Positions 35,740 to 46,570 of a DNA stretch of 64,000 bases are shown one piece after another; position 1 is the stretch's first letter, and every line of letters starts with the position of its first letter. This stretch comes from Hoeflea ulvae (GTDB taxonomy: Bacteria; Pseudomonadota; Alphaproteobacteria; Rhizobiales; Rhizobiaceae). The notes below the pieces were generated by a model that ran no database searches, was not told where the DNA came from, and saw only the letters and a list, made by a program, of their open reading frames with translations. The DNA is taken from NCBI RefSeq assembly GCF_026619435.1, contig NZ_JAOVZQ010000001.1:3851501-3915500 (forward strand), read 5' to 3'. A program made the translations under genes and the position numbers.

Positions 35740-35858
35740 GCTGAACTCCGTGTTGTAGTGGCAGGGCAGCAGCTATCGTGCCCCTTGCTTCTGTCAGTCC
35801 AGACTGCGCACCGGCACACAACCACCGCGCAAAACCATCCCCCCAAATGTGACCAATG

Positions 35859-36176
35859 CTAAATGCCCGTCGCCCTGAGCGCCACGATCACCACCCAGCC
35901 GATGGCGAACATGCCCATCATCGGCAGCCTGAGCCCGATCAGCAGGCAGATCAGCAGCGTCAGCGCTTCGGCCGGGCCGTTGGAGACCACCGAGGGGGCC
36001 ACGAGCGTGGTCAGCACCGCGGCCGGCACGGCGTTGAGCGCCGCATCGACACGCGGCGGAATCCGCTTGAACCGCGACAGCACCAGATAGCCGCCGGCCC
36101 GCGTCGCGTAGGTCACAAGGGCAGCAGCCAGAATCGTCCAGACATTGACCGGCACGCCCCAGAAGTCGCCGTTCAT
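35859..36176 (-). CDS. azlD: AzlD-type branched-chain amino acid exporter subunit
   Basis: A 105-aa membrane protein with about four helices and the LVTYATRAGGYLVLSRF and VDAALNAVPAAVLTTL motifs of AzlD. The ATG at 36176 overlaps the azlC stop (ATGA), so the two are translationally coupled. Together they form a two-subunit exporter of branched-chain or related amino acids; the cargo is inferred from family. Confidence 0.9.
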   Translation of the reverse strand: MNGDFWGVPVNVWTILAAALVTYATRAGGYLVLSRFKRIPPRVDAALNAVPAAVLTTLVAPSVVSNGPAEALTLLICLLIGLRLPMMGMFAIGWVVIVALRATGI

Positions 36177-36892
36177 GGCGTCACCTCGACGGCTTCGATC
36201 TGTGCTGCGGGCGGCGGCGGCAGGATCAGCGCCACAATCACCCCCGCGAGCGCCCCGAGGCTGACATGCCAGGGCGAACCGACGGTGTAAAAGCCCAGCA
36301 CCGAGGCGATGCCCGAGACAATCACCACCGGCAGCCAGCCCGGCCGCGCGCGGAACCCCAGCACCAGGCCAAGAAAATAGATCGGCAGCAGGAAATCAAT
36401 TCCGAGCGCACCGGGATCGGTGATCAGCCGGCCAAACATTGCCCCGATCCAGCCCTCGATGATCCACAGCACATAGACCGGCAGGCCCATGCCGAGATAC
36501 CAGGGCAGCGTCAGCGGCAGCTTGCGGTCGGTGCGGGCTTCCGACGCTGCAAATTGCGGATCGGTGAGCAGGAAGAAGGCGATGGCCTTTTGCCACCACG
36601 CCATGCCGCCCAGCCGGCGGCCGAGCGCTGCGGAATAGAGCACATGGCGGAAATTGACCGCCAGCACCGAGAGCACGATGATCCACGGCGCGACATGGGT
36701 GTCGAACAGCTCAAGCCCGACCATCTGGCTGGCGCCGGCAAACACCGTAGCACTCATCAGCACCGCCTCGCCGACGCTCAAGCCATTGTCCACCGCCAGC
36801 GTGCCAAACAGCAGCCCGAACGGCGCCGCAGCGGCAACAATCGGCAACGAGTCGCGAAGACCCTGGTAAAAATCGGACCGGGTTGGGGACAT
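36173..36892 (-). CDS. azlC: AzlC-type branched-chain amino acid exporter subunit
   Basis: A 239-aa inner-membrane protein with about seven helices; LPIVAAAAPFGLLFGTLAV and MSATVFAGASQMVGLELF are the AzlC core. The ATG at 36892 has a GAGAGG ribosome site; the frame runs further upstream but without coding character. First gene of the azlCD pair. Confidence 0.9.
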   Translation of the reverse strand: MSPTRSDFYQGLRDSLPIVAAAAPFGLLFGTLAVDNGLSVGEAVLMSATVFAGASQMVGLELFDTHVAPWIIVLSVLAVNFRHVLYSAALGRRLGGMAWWQKAIAFFLLTDPQFAASEARTDRKLPLTLPWYLGMGLPVYVLWIIEGWIGAMFGRLITDPGALGIDFLLPIYFLGLVLGFRARPGWLPVVIVSGIASVLGFYTVGSPWHVSLGALAGVIVALILPPPPAAQIEAVEVTP

Positions 36893-37274
36893 GGAACCTC
36901 TCCTGTGCCCCGATGGATAGGTCAGTGATACTGACCAGTCAATTGAATAGGCTTGATGGTTAGATGAAGCGGGACGATGGGGTGGGGGATTGGGCCAAAA
37001 GCAGGGAGGAAAGCCGGCAGTCTGGGGTTTGAAACCTCCCGCTGATTGCTGCACTGCGCTCCACGGCAAATCTGGGCGGGGAGCGGAAGTCGGCTGCAGA
37101 TTGCACTAAGCTCTGCTGAGCGGACCAAGCCGCCGTTGGCGATCTGAGCCGCGACGGCCGCTTTTCGTTTCGCTAAAGCGCTTCTCTTTACCCTTCAGAA
37201 GCAAAGCCCGGAACTTCTACTGCTTGCCGTCCCGATCTCTGGGAAATCATGGGAAGTTCGTATAAGTCTTCCCC
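36893..37274. other. Non-coding interval between azlC and the MarR gene
   Basis: No convincing gene is seen. Small inverted repeats occur (CGCTAAAGCG at 37171-37180, then GCTTCT/AGAAGC at 37180-37202). Just ahead of the MarR start lies TTCGTATAAG (37257-37266), similar to one arm of the operator at 37710-37730, so this end probably holds an autoregulated promoter. Confidence 0.5.
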
Positions 37275-37709
37275 ATGAGCACACCGACCCACAGCCAGGC
37301 GGCCGCCCTTCGCACCGCAATTGACACCCTGATGCGGCGTTTCAAGATCGCAGAATCAGAGGTCTCGGGCGGCAAGCACCTGAACCAGATCGACATGCAG
37401 GTCATGCTCTATGTGTCAGCACACGAAGCGTGCGGGCCAACGGATATAGCGCGGCACCTCGGGGTTGCGCCGACGACGATCACCTCGGCAACCGACAGGC
37501 TTGCCAGACATGACTATCTGCGCCGCGAGCGTCCTGAAGAGGATCGCAGGGCTATCGCGCTTCGCCTTACGCCGGACGGAGAGAGCTATGTCTCCAATCT
37601 CATCGATGTTCAGACGGACCATTGCCGGATGATGCTCGAGGCGCTTTCGGGCGGAGATCAGGACACCTTGATCCGGCTCATTTCCACGATTGCAAAAAAC
37701 GAATATTGA
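37275..37709 (+). CDS. MarR-family transcriptional regulator
   Basis: A 144-aa winged-helix regulator. The recognition region (GPTDIARHLGVAPTTITSAT) and wing (RRERPEEDRRAIALRLTPDG) match the family. Its stop is followed directly by a perfect palindrome and then an SDR gene, and a related half-site lies ahead of its own start, suggesting control of both. Effector unknown. Confidence 0.88.
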   Translation: MSTPTHSQAAALRTAIDTLMRRFKIAESEVSGGKHLNQIDMQVMLYVSAHEACGPTDIARHLGVAPTTITSATDRLARHDYLRRERPEEDRRAIALRLTPDGESYVSNLIDVQTDHCRMMLEALSGGDQDTLIRLISTIAKNEY

Positions 37710-37730
37710 ATAATACGAAATTCGTATTAT
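37710..37730. promoter_or_regulatory. Perfect palindrome ATAATACGAA-A-TTCGTATTAT, probable MarR operator
   Basis: Two exact 10-base arms around one base, in the gap between the marR and SDR genes; a half-site (TTCGTATAAG) lies ahead of marR at 37257. Its place and symmetry are those of a MarR-dimer operator. The AT-rich arms stand out in this GC-rich DNA. Confidence 0.7.
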
Positions 37731-37767
37731 ATTTCCATCCTATTCTGCAAACGCATGAAGAGGATGA

Positions 37768-38682
37768 ATGATGGCCGCGATACATGTCATGACGGGCGCA
37801 ACCTCGGGGCTGGGGCTGGAAGTCGCCCGACGTCTGGCGGAGAAGACGAGGGACGAAATCGTCGCCGGCGCAAGGAACCCGGCCAATGCCGTTGACCTGA
37901 AACAGGTCGTCCCAGCCGGCCAGCTTGTCCCGCTGCGGCTCGACACGGCCTCGCCCGATCTGGTCAAGGCCTTCGCGTCCGAGGTTAGACAGCGGCTGGG
38001 CGGACGGAAAATCGCGTCCCTGTCCTGCATCGCGGGGCTTCAGATTCTGGGGCCGCAGAAGCTGACTGCCGACGGTCTCGACGAGACCTTCGCGACCAAT
38101 GTGGCGGGCCACCTGCTGCTTGCCGATGAATTGAGCGAGCATTTGGAACCGGGCGCGGTCGTCATCACCATCGGAAGTGGAACGCATGATCCGGCCAACA
38201 AACTCGCCCGCCATGCGGGGTTCGCCGGCGCGGATTTCACCTCCGCCGCGGCCGCCATGAGGGGCGAAAGCACAAGACCGGAGCGTGACGAGAGGGCGCG
38301 CGCGCTGGACCGCTATGCCACGTCAAAGCTCTGCGCGATCTACCATGCCACTGCTGCTGCCACCGAACCGGCATTCGCAGATGTGCGTTTCTATTGCTTC
38401 GATCCCGGCCTCATGCCCGGCACCGGCCTTGCCCGCCAGCAGAACGCAGCTGTACGATTTGTCTGGAAACGAATCATGCCGCTTCTGGCGGGATTTGCCG
38501 AAGGGGTCAGCACGCCGGACCGATCGGCGCGGTTCCTGGTCGATCATCTGATCCTCGGCCCGCGCGAATACCCATCAGGCGGGCATATCGAGTTCACGGG
38601 CAAGCCCGCACCTGCCAGCAACGAGGCGAATGACCTGAGCATAGCGAAACGCTTCCTTAAAGAAGCGAGAGCCATGCCGTAG
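37768..38682 (+). CDS. Short-chain dehydrogenase/reductase family protein
   Basis: A 304-aa NAD(P)-dependent oxidoreductase. The Rossmann motif TGATSGLGLEVARRL, NVAGHLLL and the catalytic YATSK are visible; PGLMPGTGLAR follows. It resembles protochlorophyllide-reductase-like SDRs in plan. An AAGAGG ribosome site precedes two tandem ATGs (37768 and 37771). It sits right after a MarR gene and its palindrome, so it is probably the regulator's target. Substrate unknown. Confidence 0.86.
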   Translation: MMAAIHVMTGATSGLGLEVARRLAEKTRDEIVAGARNPANAVDLKQVVPAGQLVPLRLDTASPDLVKAFASEVRQRLGGRKIASLSCIAGLQILGPQKLTADGLDETFATNVAGHLLLADELSEHLEPGAVVITIGSGTHDPANKLARHAGFAGADFTSAAAAMRGESTRPERDERARALDRYATSKLCAIYHATAAATEPAFADVRFYCFDPGLMPGTGLARQQNAAVRFVWKRIMPLLAGFAEGVSTPDRSARFLVDHLILGPREYPSGGHIEFTGKPAPASNEANDLSIAKRFLKEARAMP

Positions 38683-38767
38683 GAAGATACTCCCCGAGAT
38701 GCCGTGAATTCCGAAAGGGGCTCACTGCCGACATTCGGTGCGGATTGCATCAATTTCAGCTAATGGG

Positions 38768-38781
38768 ATGTGCCGGCTGCT
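38768..38781 (+). repeat. Left subterminal inverted repeat of the IS1111-type element
   Basis: ATGTGCCGGCTGCT; its reverse complement is at 40130-40143. Confidence 0.8.
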
Positions 38782-38839
38782 CCCCTCACCGTTGGGTTAT
38801 TCTTAACCGGAATCAACCGCGCAACAAGGAGAAGCAGCC

Positions 38840-39907
38840 ATGTGTGCAAAGAAGACAGGAAGCATCGAAGACCTCGCCGTCGTCGGAATCGACATCGGGA
38901 AGGATACGTTTCACCTGGTCGGGTTCGACCGGTCCGGCCAGCTGGTCATGCGCAAGCAGATCAAGCGCTTGGCCCTGAATACCACTTTTGAGCAACTCCC
39001 GCGCTGCATCGTGGGAATGGAGGCTTGCCTCAGCGCCCATTTTGTCAGCCGAACGCTGCGGGGCATGGGATTCGAGCCGCGGATCATCCCGGCGATTTAC
39101 GTGAAGCCGTTCAACAAGGGACAGAAGAACGATTACAACGACGCTGAGGCGATCGCAGAGGCAGCGTTGCGGCCCAACCTTCGGACCGTTTCTGAGAAGG
39201 ACCAGGATCAGCTCGACCTTCAGGCCTTGCACCGGGTCCGGGCACGGCTGGTCTCGCGGCGCACGGCCACCATCAACCAAATCCGGGCCTTTCTGATTGA
39301 ACAGGGCATCACCGTCAGGACGGGGCTGCGGGCACTGAAGAATTCTTTCGAGACGATCCTCGAACAGCGGCGGGATGAGATATCGCCTCGGATGCGCGGC
39401 ATCCTGATTGGTCTTTATGGCGATTGGCTCTGGTTGGACAAACGGATCGAGGATGTTTCTGGCGAGATCGAAGAGATCAGCCGCACCGAAGAGAACTGCG
39501 CCAACATCATGACAATACCCGGCATCGGTCCAATGATTTCGACAGCGATGGTCGCGGCCGTCGGCAAAGGCGAGGCATTCGACCGGGGGCGTGATTTCGC
39601 GGCATGGGTCGGCTTGGTGCCCCGACAATTCAGCACCGGTGGCCGCACCATTCTCGGCCGGATTACCAAACGCGGCAGCCGCTATCTGAGGATGTTGTTC
39701 GTGCAGGCGGCGAAAGTGATTATGATGCGCCCACACCGATGGTCCGACTTCAGTTTCGGCTCGTGGCTGACGGAGGCGACAGCCCGTATGCCGCGCAACA
39801 AAGCGGCCATCGCGCTTGCCAACAAACTCGCTCGAACCGCCTGGAGCATTCTGCGCAATGGCACCCGGTTCGATGCCCCACAAGACGCGGCCATGGAAGC
39901 GATCTGA
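38840..39907 (+). CDS. IS110/IS1111-family transposase
   Basis: A 355-aa recombinase. The N-terminal RuvC-like domain has the DEDD residues D18 (GIDIGKDTFH), E61 (GMEAC), D98 and D101 (NDYNDAEAI). The C-terminal Tnp domain has IMTIPGIGPMISTAM, then AAWVGLVPRQFSTGG with the family's conserved Ser, and the RGSRYLRMLF block. The frame is intact with an AAGGAG ribosome site, so the element may be active. Such enzymes use an element-encoded guide RNA to choose the target. Confidence 0.95.
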   Translation: MCAKKTGSIEDLAVVGIDIGKDTFHLVGFDRSGQLVMRKQIKRLALNTTFEQLPRCIVGMEACLSAHFVSRTLRGMGFEPRIIPAIYVKPFNKGQKNDYNDAEAIAEAALRPNLRTVSEKDQDQLDLQALHRVRARLVSRRTATINQIRAFLIEQGITVRTGLRALKNSFETILEQRRDEISPRMRGILIGLYGDWLWLDKRIEDVSGEIEEISRTEENCANIMTIPGIGPMISTAMVAAVGKGEAFDRGRDFAAWVGLVPRQFSTGGRTILGRITKRGSRYLRMLFVQAAKVIMMRPHRWSDFSFGSWLTEATARMPRNKAAIALANKLARTAWSILRNGTRFDAPQDAAMEAI

Positions 39908-40129
39908 CGCCTTCCACGGTCACCAAGGAGTTCGCGATAGAGAGGACAGCATGGAACGGAGAAGATACGCCCCCAGAGTCTGACGGCCCTTTAGGTCTTC
40001 AGAGACCTATCCGCTAATGAGACCAAGGTGCGTGCGTAACCCCATCAAGGCCACGGCCCGCGAGCCGATCAACAGGCCGGATACATATGAGCGATTTCCG
40101 AAAATCGTGCCAATTTCTCGATTGCGAAC
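39908..40129 (+). ncRNA. Candidate guide RNA (seekRNA / bridge RNA) region of the IS1111-type element
   Basis: The 222-base 3' non-coding part of the element has no coding frame with support but several small hairpins: TAGGTC-TTCAGA-GACCTA (from about 39991) and CGATTT-CCGA-AAATCG (about 40092-40107). IS1111-subgroup elements are known to carry their guide RNA in this place, whereas the IS110 group carries it 5' of the gene. The RNA's exact ends and its target- and donor-binding loops are not determined here. Confidence 0.45.
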
Positions 40130-40143
40130 AGCAGCCGGCACAT
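40130..40143 (+). repeat. Right subterminal inverted repeat of the IS1111-type element
   Basis: AGCAGCCGGCACAT, exact reverse complement of 38768-38781. Confidence 0.8.
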
Positions 40144-40187
40144 ACATAGGGCCGAACCGCCAGCTCTGAGAATTGCACCAACAGCCC

Positions 40188-40901
40188 CTACCCCTTCCTT
40201 CCCAGATACACCGTCTGGGTGAACGGCTTGTCCTGCAGCGGGTTGTGGAAGGTGACGGGTTCGGCCCAGGCTTCAGAAAACACGCTGGCCAGCCGGGCGG
40301 TAAAACTGTCGTCGGTCAGCGCGTCGGACCAGAGCCCGAAAATGCCGCCGGGCTTGAGGTGGGCTGCGAGTTTTTCGAGCCCCTCGGGCTGGTAAAAGCT
40401 TTCGCTGCGGGCATCGAGCAGCGCATCGGGGGAATGGTCGATGTCGAGCAGGATGGCGTCGAACAGGCGGCCCGGTACCTCCGGGTCAAAGCCGTCACCG
40501 CGGGCCATGGCGAAGAAATCGCCCTCCACCAGCCTGCAGCGCGGGTCACCGGTCAGGTCCGGGCCGAGCGGCAGCAGCCCGGTGCGGTGCCAGTCGATCA
40601 CCGCTTCGAGATACTCGACAACGATCAGTGACCCGGTGCGCGGCTGATCAAGTGCTGCCTTGGCGGTAAAACCGAGGCCGAGGCCGCCGACCACCACATC
40701 CAGCCCCTCGCCTTTGCAAGCCGAAAGGCCGAGATCGGCCAGGGCAATTTCCGAGGCGGTGAACAGGTCAGACATAAGGTGTTCTTCGCCAAGCTTGATC
40801 TCGAGAATGTCGATGCCGAGCCGCGCCTCGCGCCGCCGTCTGAGCACCAGCGCGCCAATCGGCGTCGGGCGGTAATCGAGTTCTTCGAACAATCTGCTCA
40901 T
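40188..40901 (-). CDS. Spermidine synthase-like methyltransferase-fold protein
   Basis: A 237-aa cytoplasmic protein of the polyamine aminopropyltransferase-like family. The Rossmann part has VVVGGLGLGFTAKAAL, IVVEYLEAVIDWH and FDAILLDIDHSP. The active-site residues of true spermidine synthases cannot all be recognised, so the reaction is uncertain. It starts at the ATG at 40901 (MSRLFEELDYRPTPIGALVL). The IS1111 element has inserted 40 bases beyond its stop. Confidence 0.75.
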   Translation of the reverse strand: MSRLFEELDYRPTPIGALVLRRRREARLGIDILEIKLGEEHLMSDLFTASEIALADLGLSACKGEGLDVVVGGLGLGFTAKAALDQPRTGSLIVVEYLEAVIDWHRTGLLPLGPDLTGDPRCRLVEGDFFAMARGDGFDPEVPGRLFDAILLDIDHSPDALLDARSESFYQPEGLEKLAAHLKPGGIFGLWSDALTDDSFTARLASVFSEAWAEPVTFHNPLQDKPFTQTVYLGRKG

Positions 40902-41207
40902 CGCTGCCTCCAATACAGGCCGGATGGCCCCGCGCCACCGCAATTGCGGCATCGCACCCCCGCCTTATCGAGCTTTTGTGCGCGGCTGACAACTGCCGCC
41001 ACACCCATAAAATCGCCCGAAAACGCTGAAATCTTGGGGTCACGGTGTCCATTTCGGTGGATTGCGCATAAAACCCGTTGATACCGGCGGGCCCGGCTTG
41101 ACGGATTTGCAGCGGACGTTCATCCACAAGGGGCAATCACAGCCAAGATCCGTCAGAACGCCGGCCTTCGTCGCGTCATGCCGTCCACCGGGGAGACCGT
41201 GCGTAAA
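40902..41207. other. Divergent promoter interval
   Basis: The interval between the minus-strand spermidine-synthase-like gene and the plus-strand phosphate transporter has no supported gene. It must hold both promoters; no clear operator or PHO-box pair was recognised. Confidence 0.3.
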
Positions 41208-42704
41208 ATGACCGAGACCTACCGCAAGCCCACACTCGACAAGGATCTCGACAAGTTCGCGACCATGGAAGAGGCCACCGGCCTGATCAATCGCGGCTTT
41301 GTCACCCCCGGTCTGGCGCTGGTGTTCATCTTTTTGTGCGCCGTCATTGCCGCCGTCTTCGTTACCGGCCAGCCGGGCTCGGTGACGATCATCGCCGCCG
41401 CCACCATCGGCGCCTATATGGCGCTCAACATCGGCGCCAATGATGTCGCCAACAATGTCGGCCCGGCAGTCGGCTCGCAGGCGATGACGCTGGGCGTGGC
41501 GCTGGCGATTGCGGCGGTCTTTGAAAGCGCCGGCGCGCTGATTGCCGGCGGCGACGTGGTCTCGACCATTTCCAAGGGCATCATCGATCCGGTCGCCGTC
41601 TCCGATCCGGCGATCTTCATCTCGGTGATGATGGCGGCACTGGTCTCGGCTGCGATGTGGATCCATCTCGCCACCTGGTTCGGCGCGCCGGTCTCGACCA
41701 CCCATTCGATCGTCGGTGGCGTCATGGGCGCGGGCATTGCCGCAGCCGGCGTCGACGCGGTCAACTGGCCGACCATGGGCTCGATTGCCGCAAGCTGGGT
41801 GATCTCGCCGTTCCTCGGCGGGCTGATCGCAGCGGCGTTCCTGGCCTTCATCAAGACCTTCATCATCTACCAGGAAGACAAGATCGCGGCCGCCCGGCGC
41901 TGGGTGCCGGTGCTGATCGCCATCATGTCGGGCGCCTTTGCCGCCTATCTGTCGCTCAAGGGCGTCAAGGCCCTGATCCAGATCTCCTTCGGCATGGCGC
42001 TGCTGATCGGTCTTGGAGTTGCCGTGCTGAGCTGGCTGGTGTCGCGGCCGCTGATCCTCCGGCAGTCGCGCGGACTGGAAAACCGCAACCAGTCGCTGCG
42101 CAAGCTCTTTGGCCTGCCGCTGATCTTTTCCGCGGCGCTTCTGTCCTTCGCCCATGGCGCCAATGACGTGGCCAATGCCGTCGGCCCGCTGGCGGCGATC
42201 GTCCACACCGCCGAATTCGGCGACGTCGCCGCCAAGGTGGTGATCCCGCTCTGGGTGATGGCTGTCGGCGCCGCCGGCATCTCGCTGGGGCTGCTGCTGT
42301 TTGGCCCGAAACTGATCCGCATGGTCGGCAACCAGATCACAAAACTCAACCCGATGCGGGCCTATTGCGTGGCGCTGTCAGCCGCCATCACGGTGATCAT
42401 CGCATCGGGCCTGGGCCTGCCGGTCAGCTCAACCCATATTGCCGTCGGTGCTGTGTTCGGCGTCGGTTTTTTCCGCGAATGGTACACCGAGCGCTCCACC
42501 CGCCGGGCCGACTATGTCGCGCGCCACCGCATCAACCCGGCAGAGCCCGGCGCGGTCAAGGGCCGGATCGAGGAACAGCGTCGCCGCAAATTGGTGCGCC
42601 GCTCGCATTTCCTGCAGATCATCGCAGCCTGGGTGATCACCGTGCCGGCGGCGGCCGTGCTGGCCGGTTTCCTGTTCGTCATCATGCGCGCCACGCTGAG
42701 CTGA
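41208..42704 (+). CDS. pit: Inorganic phosphate transporter (Pit family)
   Basis: A 498-aa inner-membrane symporter taking up phosphate, usually as a metal-phosphate complex, with protons. The two inverted-repeat signatures are clear: IGANDVANNVGPAVGSQAMT near residue 80 and HGANDVANAVGPLAAI near 310; APVSTTHSIVGGV and LPVSSTHIAVGAVFGVG are the paired re-entrant blocks. About ten helices. The start at 41208 is preceded by GGGGAG; an ATG at 41178 would add ten residues. Confidence 0.92.
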   Translation: MTETYRKPTLDKDLDKFATMEEATGLINRGFVTPGLALVFIFLCAVIAAVFVTGQPGSVTIIAAATIGAYMALNIGANDVANNVGPAVGSQAMTLGVALAIAAVFESAGALIAGGDVVSTISKGIIDPVAVSDPAIFISVMMAALVSAAMWIHLATWFGAPVSTTHSIVGGVMGAGIAAAGVDAVNWPTMGSIAASWVISPFLGGLIAAAFLAFIKTFIIYQEDKIAAARRWVPVLIAIMSGAFAAYLSLKGVKALIQISFGMALLIGLGVAVLSWLVSRPLILRQSRGLENRNQSLRKLFGLPLIFSAALLSFAHGANDVANAVGPLAAIVHTAEFGDVAAKVVIPLWVMAVGAAGISLGLLLFGPKLIRMVGNQITKLNPMRAYCVALSAAITVIIASGLGLPVSSTHIAVGAVFGVGFFREWYTERSTRRADYVARHRINPAEPGAVKGRIEEQRRRKLVRRSHFLQIIAAWVITVPAAAVLAGFLFVIMRATLS

Positions 42705-42892
42705 CCAGCCGCATTGGCCTTGCCGTCAGGCCCAGAGGCAGCATGAGCCGGGATTAGATTCAGGATGAAGCGCCGGAATCAGTCTTGAATCAGAATCCGC
42801 CAAGCCTTTGTGCCAGCGTGTTTTTCCGCCTCCCCTGACAGAAGGCGGGCGGGCTAGGCGGCGAGCACGACCCTGCCCCATCCAGACAGCAG

Positions 42893-44206
42893 CTATGCAA
42901 CATCACGCGGCTCTGGTGTCTGGGCCAATCCGGAACCTTCGCTCTCTCGGTCGCGCGGCGGAGAAATCACGGTCTGGTTCTTGCCCCTGTGCTTGGCGAG
43001 ATAGAGCGCTTTGTCGGCCCGGTCTATCAGTTTCTGGGGAGACAGGTCCCCGTCCAGCGAGGCAAGTCCAATGCTCACCGTCATCCGGCGTCCGGTGTCA
43101 CTTCCGTCTGTCGTCAACCGGATCGTCTCGACCGATTGACGAATGCGCTCGGCAATGGCGAGGGCGGCACTTGCGGTGGTGCGCGGCAGCACAACGAGAA
43201 ATTCCTCGCCGCCATAGCGCGAAACGATGTCGCCATCCTGAACGGCTTTGCTGATCGTGTTCGCGACACCGGTGATACAATCGTCGCCCACCGCATGGCC
43301 AAAGGTGTCGTTGAGAATCTTGAAGTCGTCAATGTCGATCATCAGGACGGCAAGACCCGGCACGGCGCCGGTGGCATCGTTCCAGATCCGGTCGATCCGG
43401 TTCTGCGCCGAGCGCCGGTTCTGCACCCCGGTCAACGGGTCAAGATCGGCCACCAGCTGCAATTCGGCATTGAGCTGTGTCAGTCTTTCCTGGTCGCGCA
43501 GCTCGCGGATTTTTGACTTGAAACTCTTCCACTGGCTCCTCAGTGTCGCGTTGCGCGTGCCGGCGAAAGATACGATCGCAGTGCAGTAAAAACCGCTCAC
43601 CATCATCGCAAGGACCGGATCAGCGACAGGTCCGATGGCGAGCATGACGCCGTGCAGAGTGATTGCCACCACCACTGCAGCAATGGTCCAGCGAAACTCG
43701 ATCGGAAAGAACAGCACCGCCGTCGCCACTGTAAACAACCCTGCCGTCAGATAGCGTTCAAACACCGGAACCCCGCCCAATGCGCCCAGTGCACCGGCCT
43801 CAAGCATGATGGTGACGGACACTGCGAGCAGTGTCGCGCCCTGAACCCAACGCGGGCGCTGTCGCCCCCACAGGATGTAGAGACCGAGCAGGATGGCCGA
43901 GACGATGACGCCGCGGATCACCAGCGTCGCCACCAGAAGCGATGGATTGACCAGATAATCGAACGGCATCAGGATCAGGTTGAAGACCGCAGCGGCCTGA
44001 ATCCATGAGCGGGCCTTGTTCGAATGGGCTGCCCAGTAATAGCTGTCAAAGACAGCGCCGAATGCCGGGGGAGCGTCCGACAGCACGCTGTCCTGTGTCA
44101 GCAGCTGATCGGGCAGCAGGACACGATCCGTCGTCGCCGTCTCAAGCGCGTCATTATAGACGCGTTGGCTGTGTGTCAGATGGTCGGTTTGCGCGGCTCT
44201 GCTCAT
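42893..44206 (-). CDS. Membrane-bound diguanylate cyclase (GGDEF)
   Basis: A 437-aa protein predicted to make c-di-GMP. A soluble N-terminal stretch (about residues 1-60) is followed by about six helices (65-215), a short coiled coil and a GGDEF domain with GGEEF at 332-336. The sequence before it (QDGD) lacks the Arg of the RxxD inhibitory site, so product inhibition is probably absent. The ATG at 44206 is chosen; the frame runs on into ligA but only as antisense-like sequence. It lies just downstream of ligA on the same strand. Confidence 0.88.
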   Translation of the reverse strand: MSRAAQTDHLTHSQRVYNDALETATTDRVLLPDQLLTQDSVLSDAPPAFGAVFDSYYWAAHSNKARSWIQAAAVFNLILMPFDYLVNPSLLVATLVIRGVIVSAILLGLYILWGRQRPRWVQGATLLAVSVTIMLEAGALGALGGVPVFERYLTAGLFTVATAVLFFPIEFRWTIAAVVVAITLHGVMLAIGPVADPVLAMMVSGFYCTAIVSFAGTRNATLRSQWKSFKSKIRELRDQERLTQLNAELQLVADLDPLTGVQNRRSAQNRIDRIWNDATGAVPGLAVLMIDIDDFKILNDTFGHAVGDDCITGVANTISKAVQDGDIVSRYGGEEFLVVLPRTTASAALAIAERIRQSVETIRLTTDGSDTGRRMTVSIGLASLDGDLSPQKLIDRADKALYLAKHRGKNQTVISPPRDRESEGSGLAQTPEPRDVA

Positions 44207-44306
44207 GTGCACGAAGCGTATCAGCCGAGCGTTAACAGTCGGCGTTTCAGATCGTAAGAATTTGTCATATCGGTAACGTGGAGCCCCCGGACCATTCTCC
44301 AAACCC

Positions 44307-46496
<2,190 letters not shown>

Positions 46497-46570
46497 TCAA
46501 TGGTTAGGATTTGAGGCCTAGACTGGCAGCGAAGGGCTGACTTTGGCTGCAAGGAAGGATTTCCACTCAG

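Larger units (their letters stand above)
38761..40146 (+). mobile_element. IS110-family insertion sequence, IS1111 subgroup
   Basis: About 1.39 kb with one DEDD transposase gene. The subterminal inverted repeats ATGTGCCGGCTGCT (38768-38781) and AGCAGCCGGCACAT (40130-40143) are perfect over 14 bases, and short tails lie outside them. Subterminal repeats and a long 3' non-coding part are the marks of the IS1111 subgroup. The element lies between the SDR gene and the spermidine-synthase-like gene and breaks neither. The exact outer ends are estimated. Confidence 0.85.
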
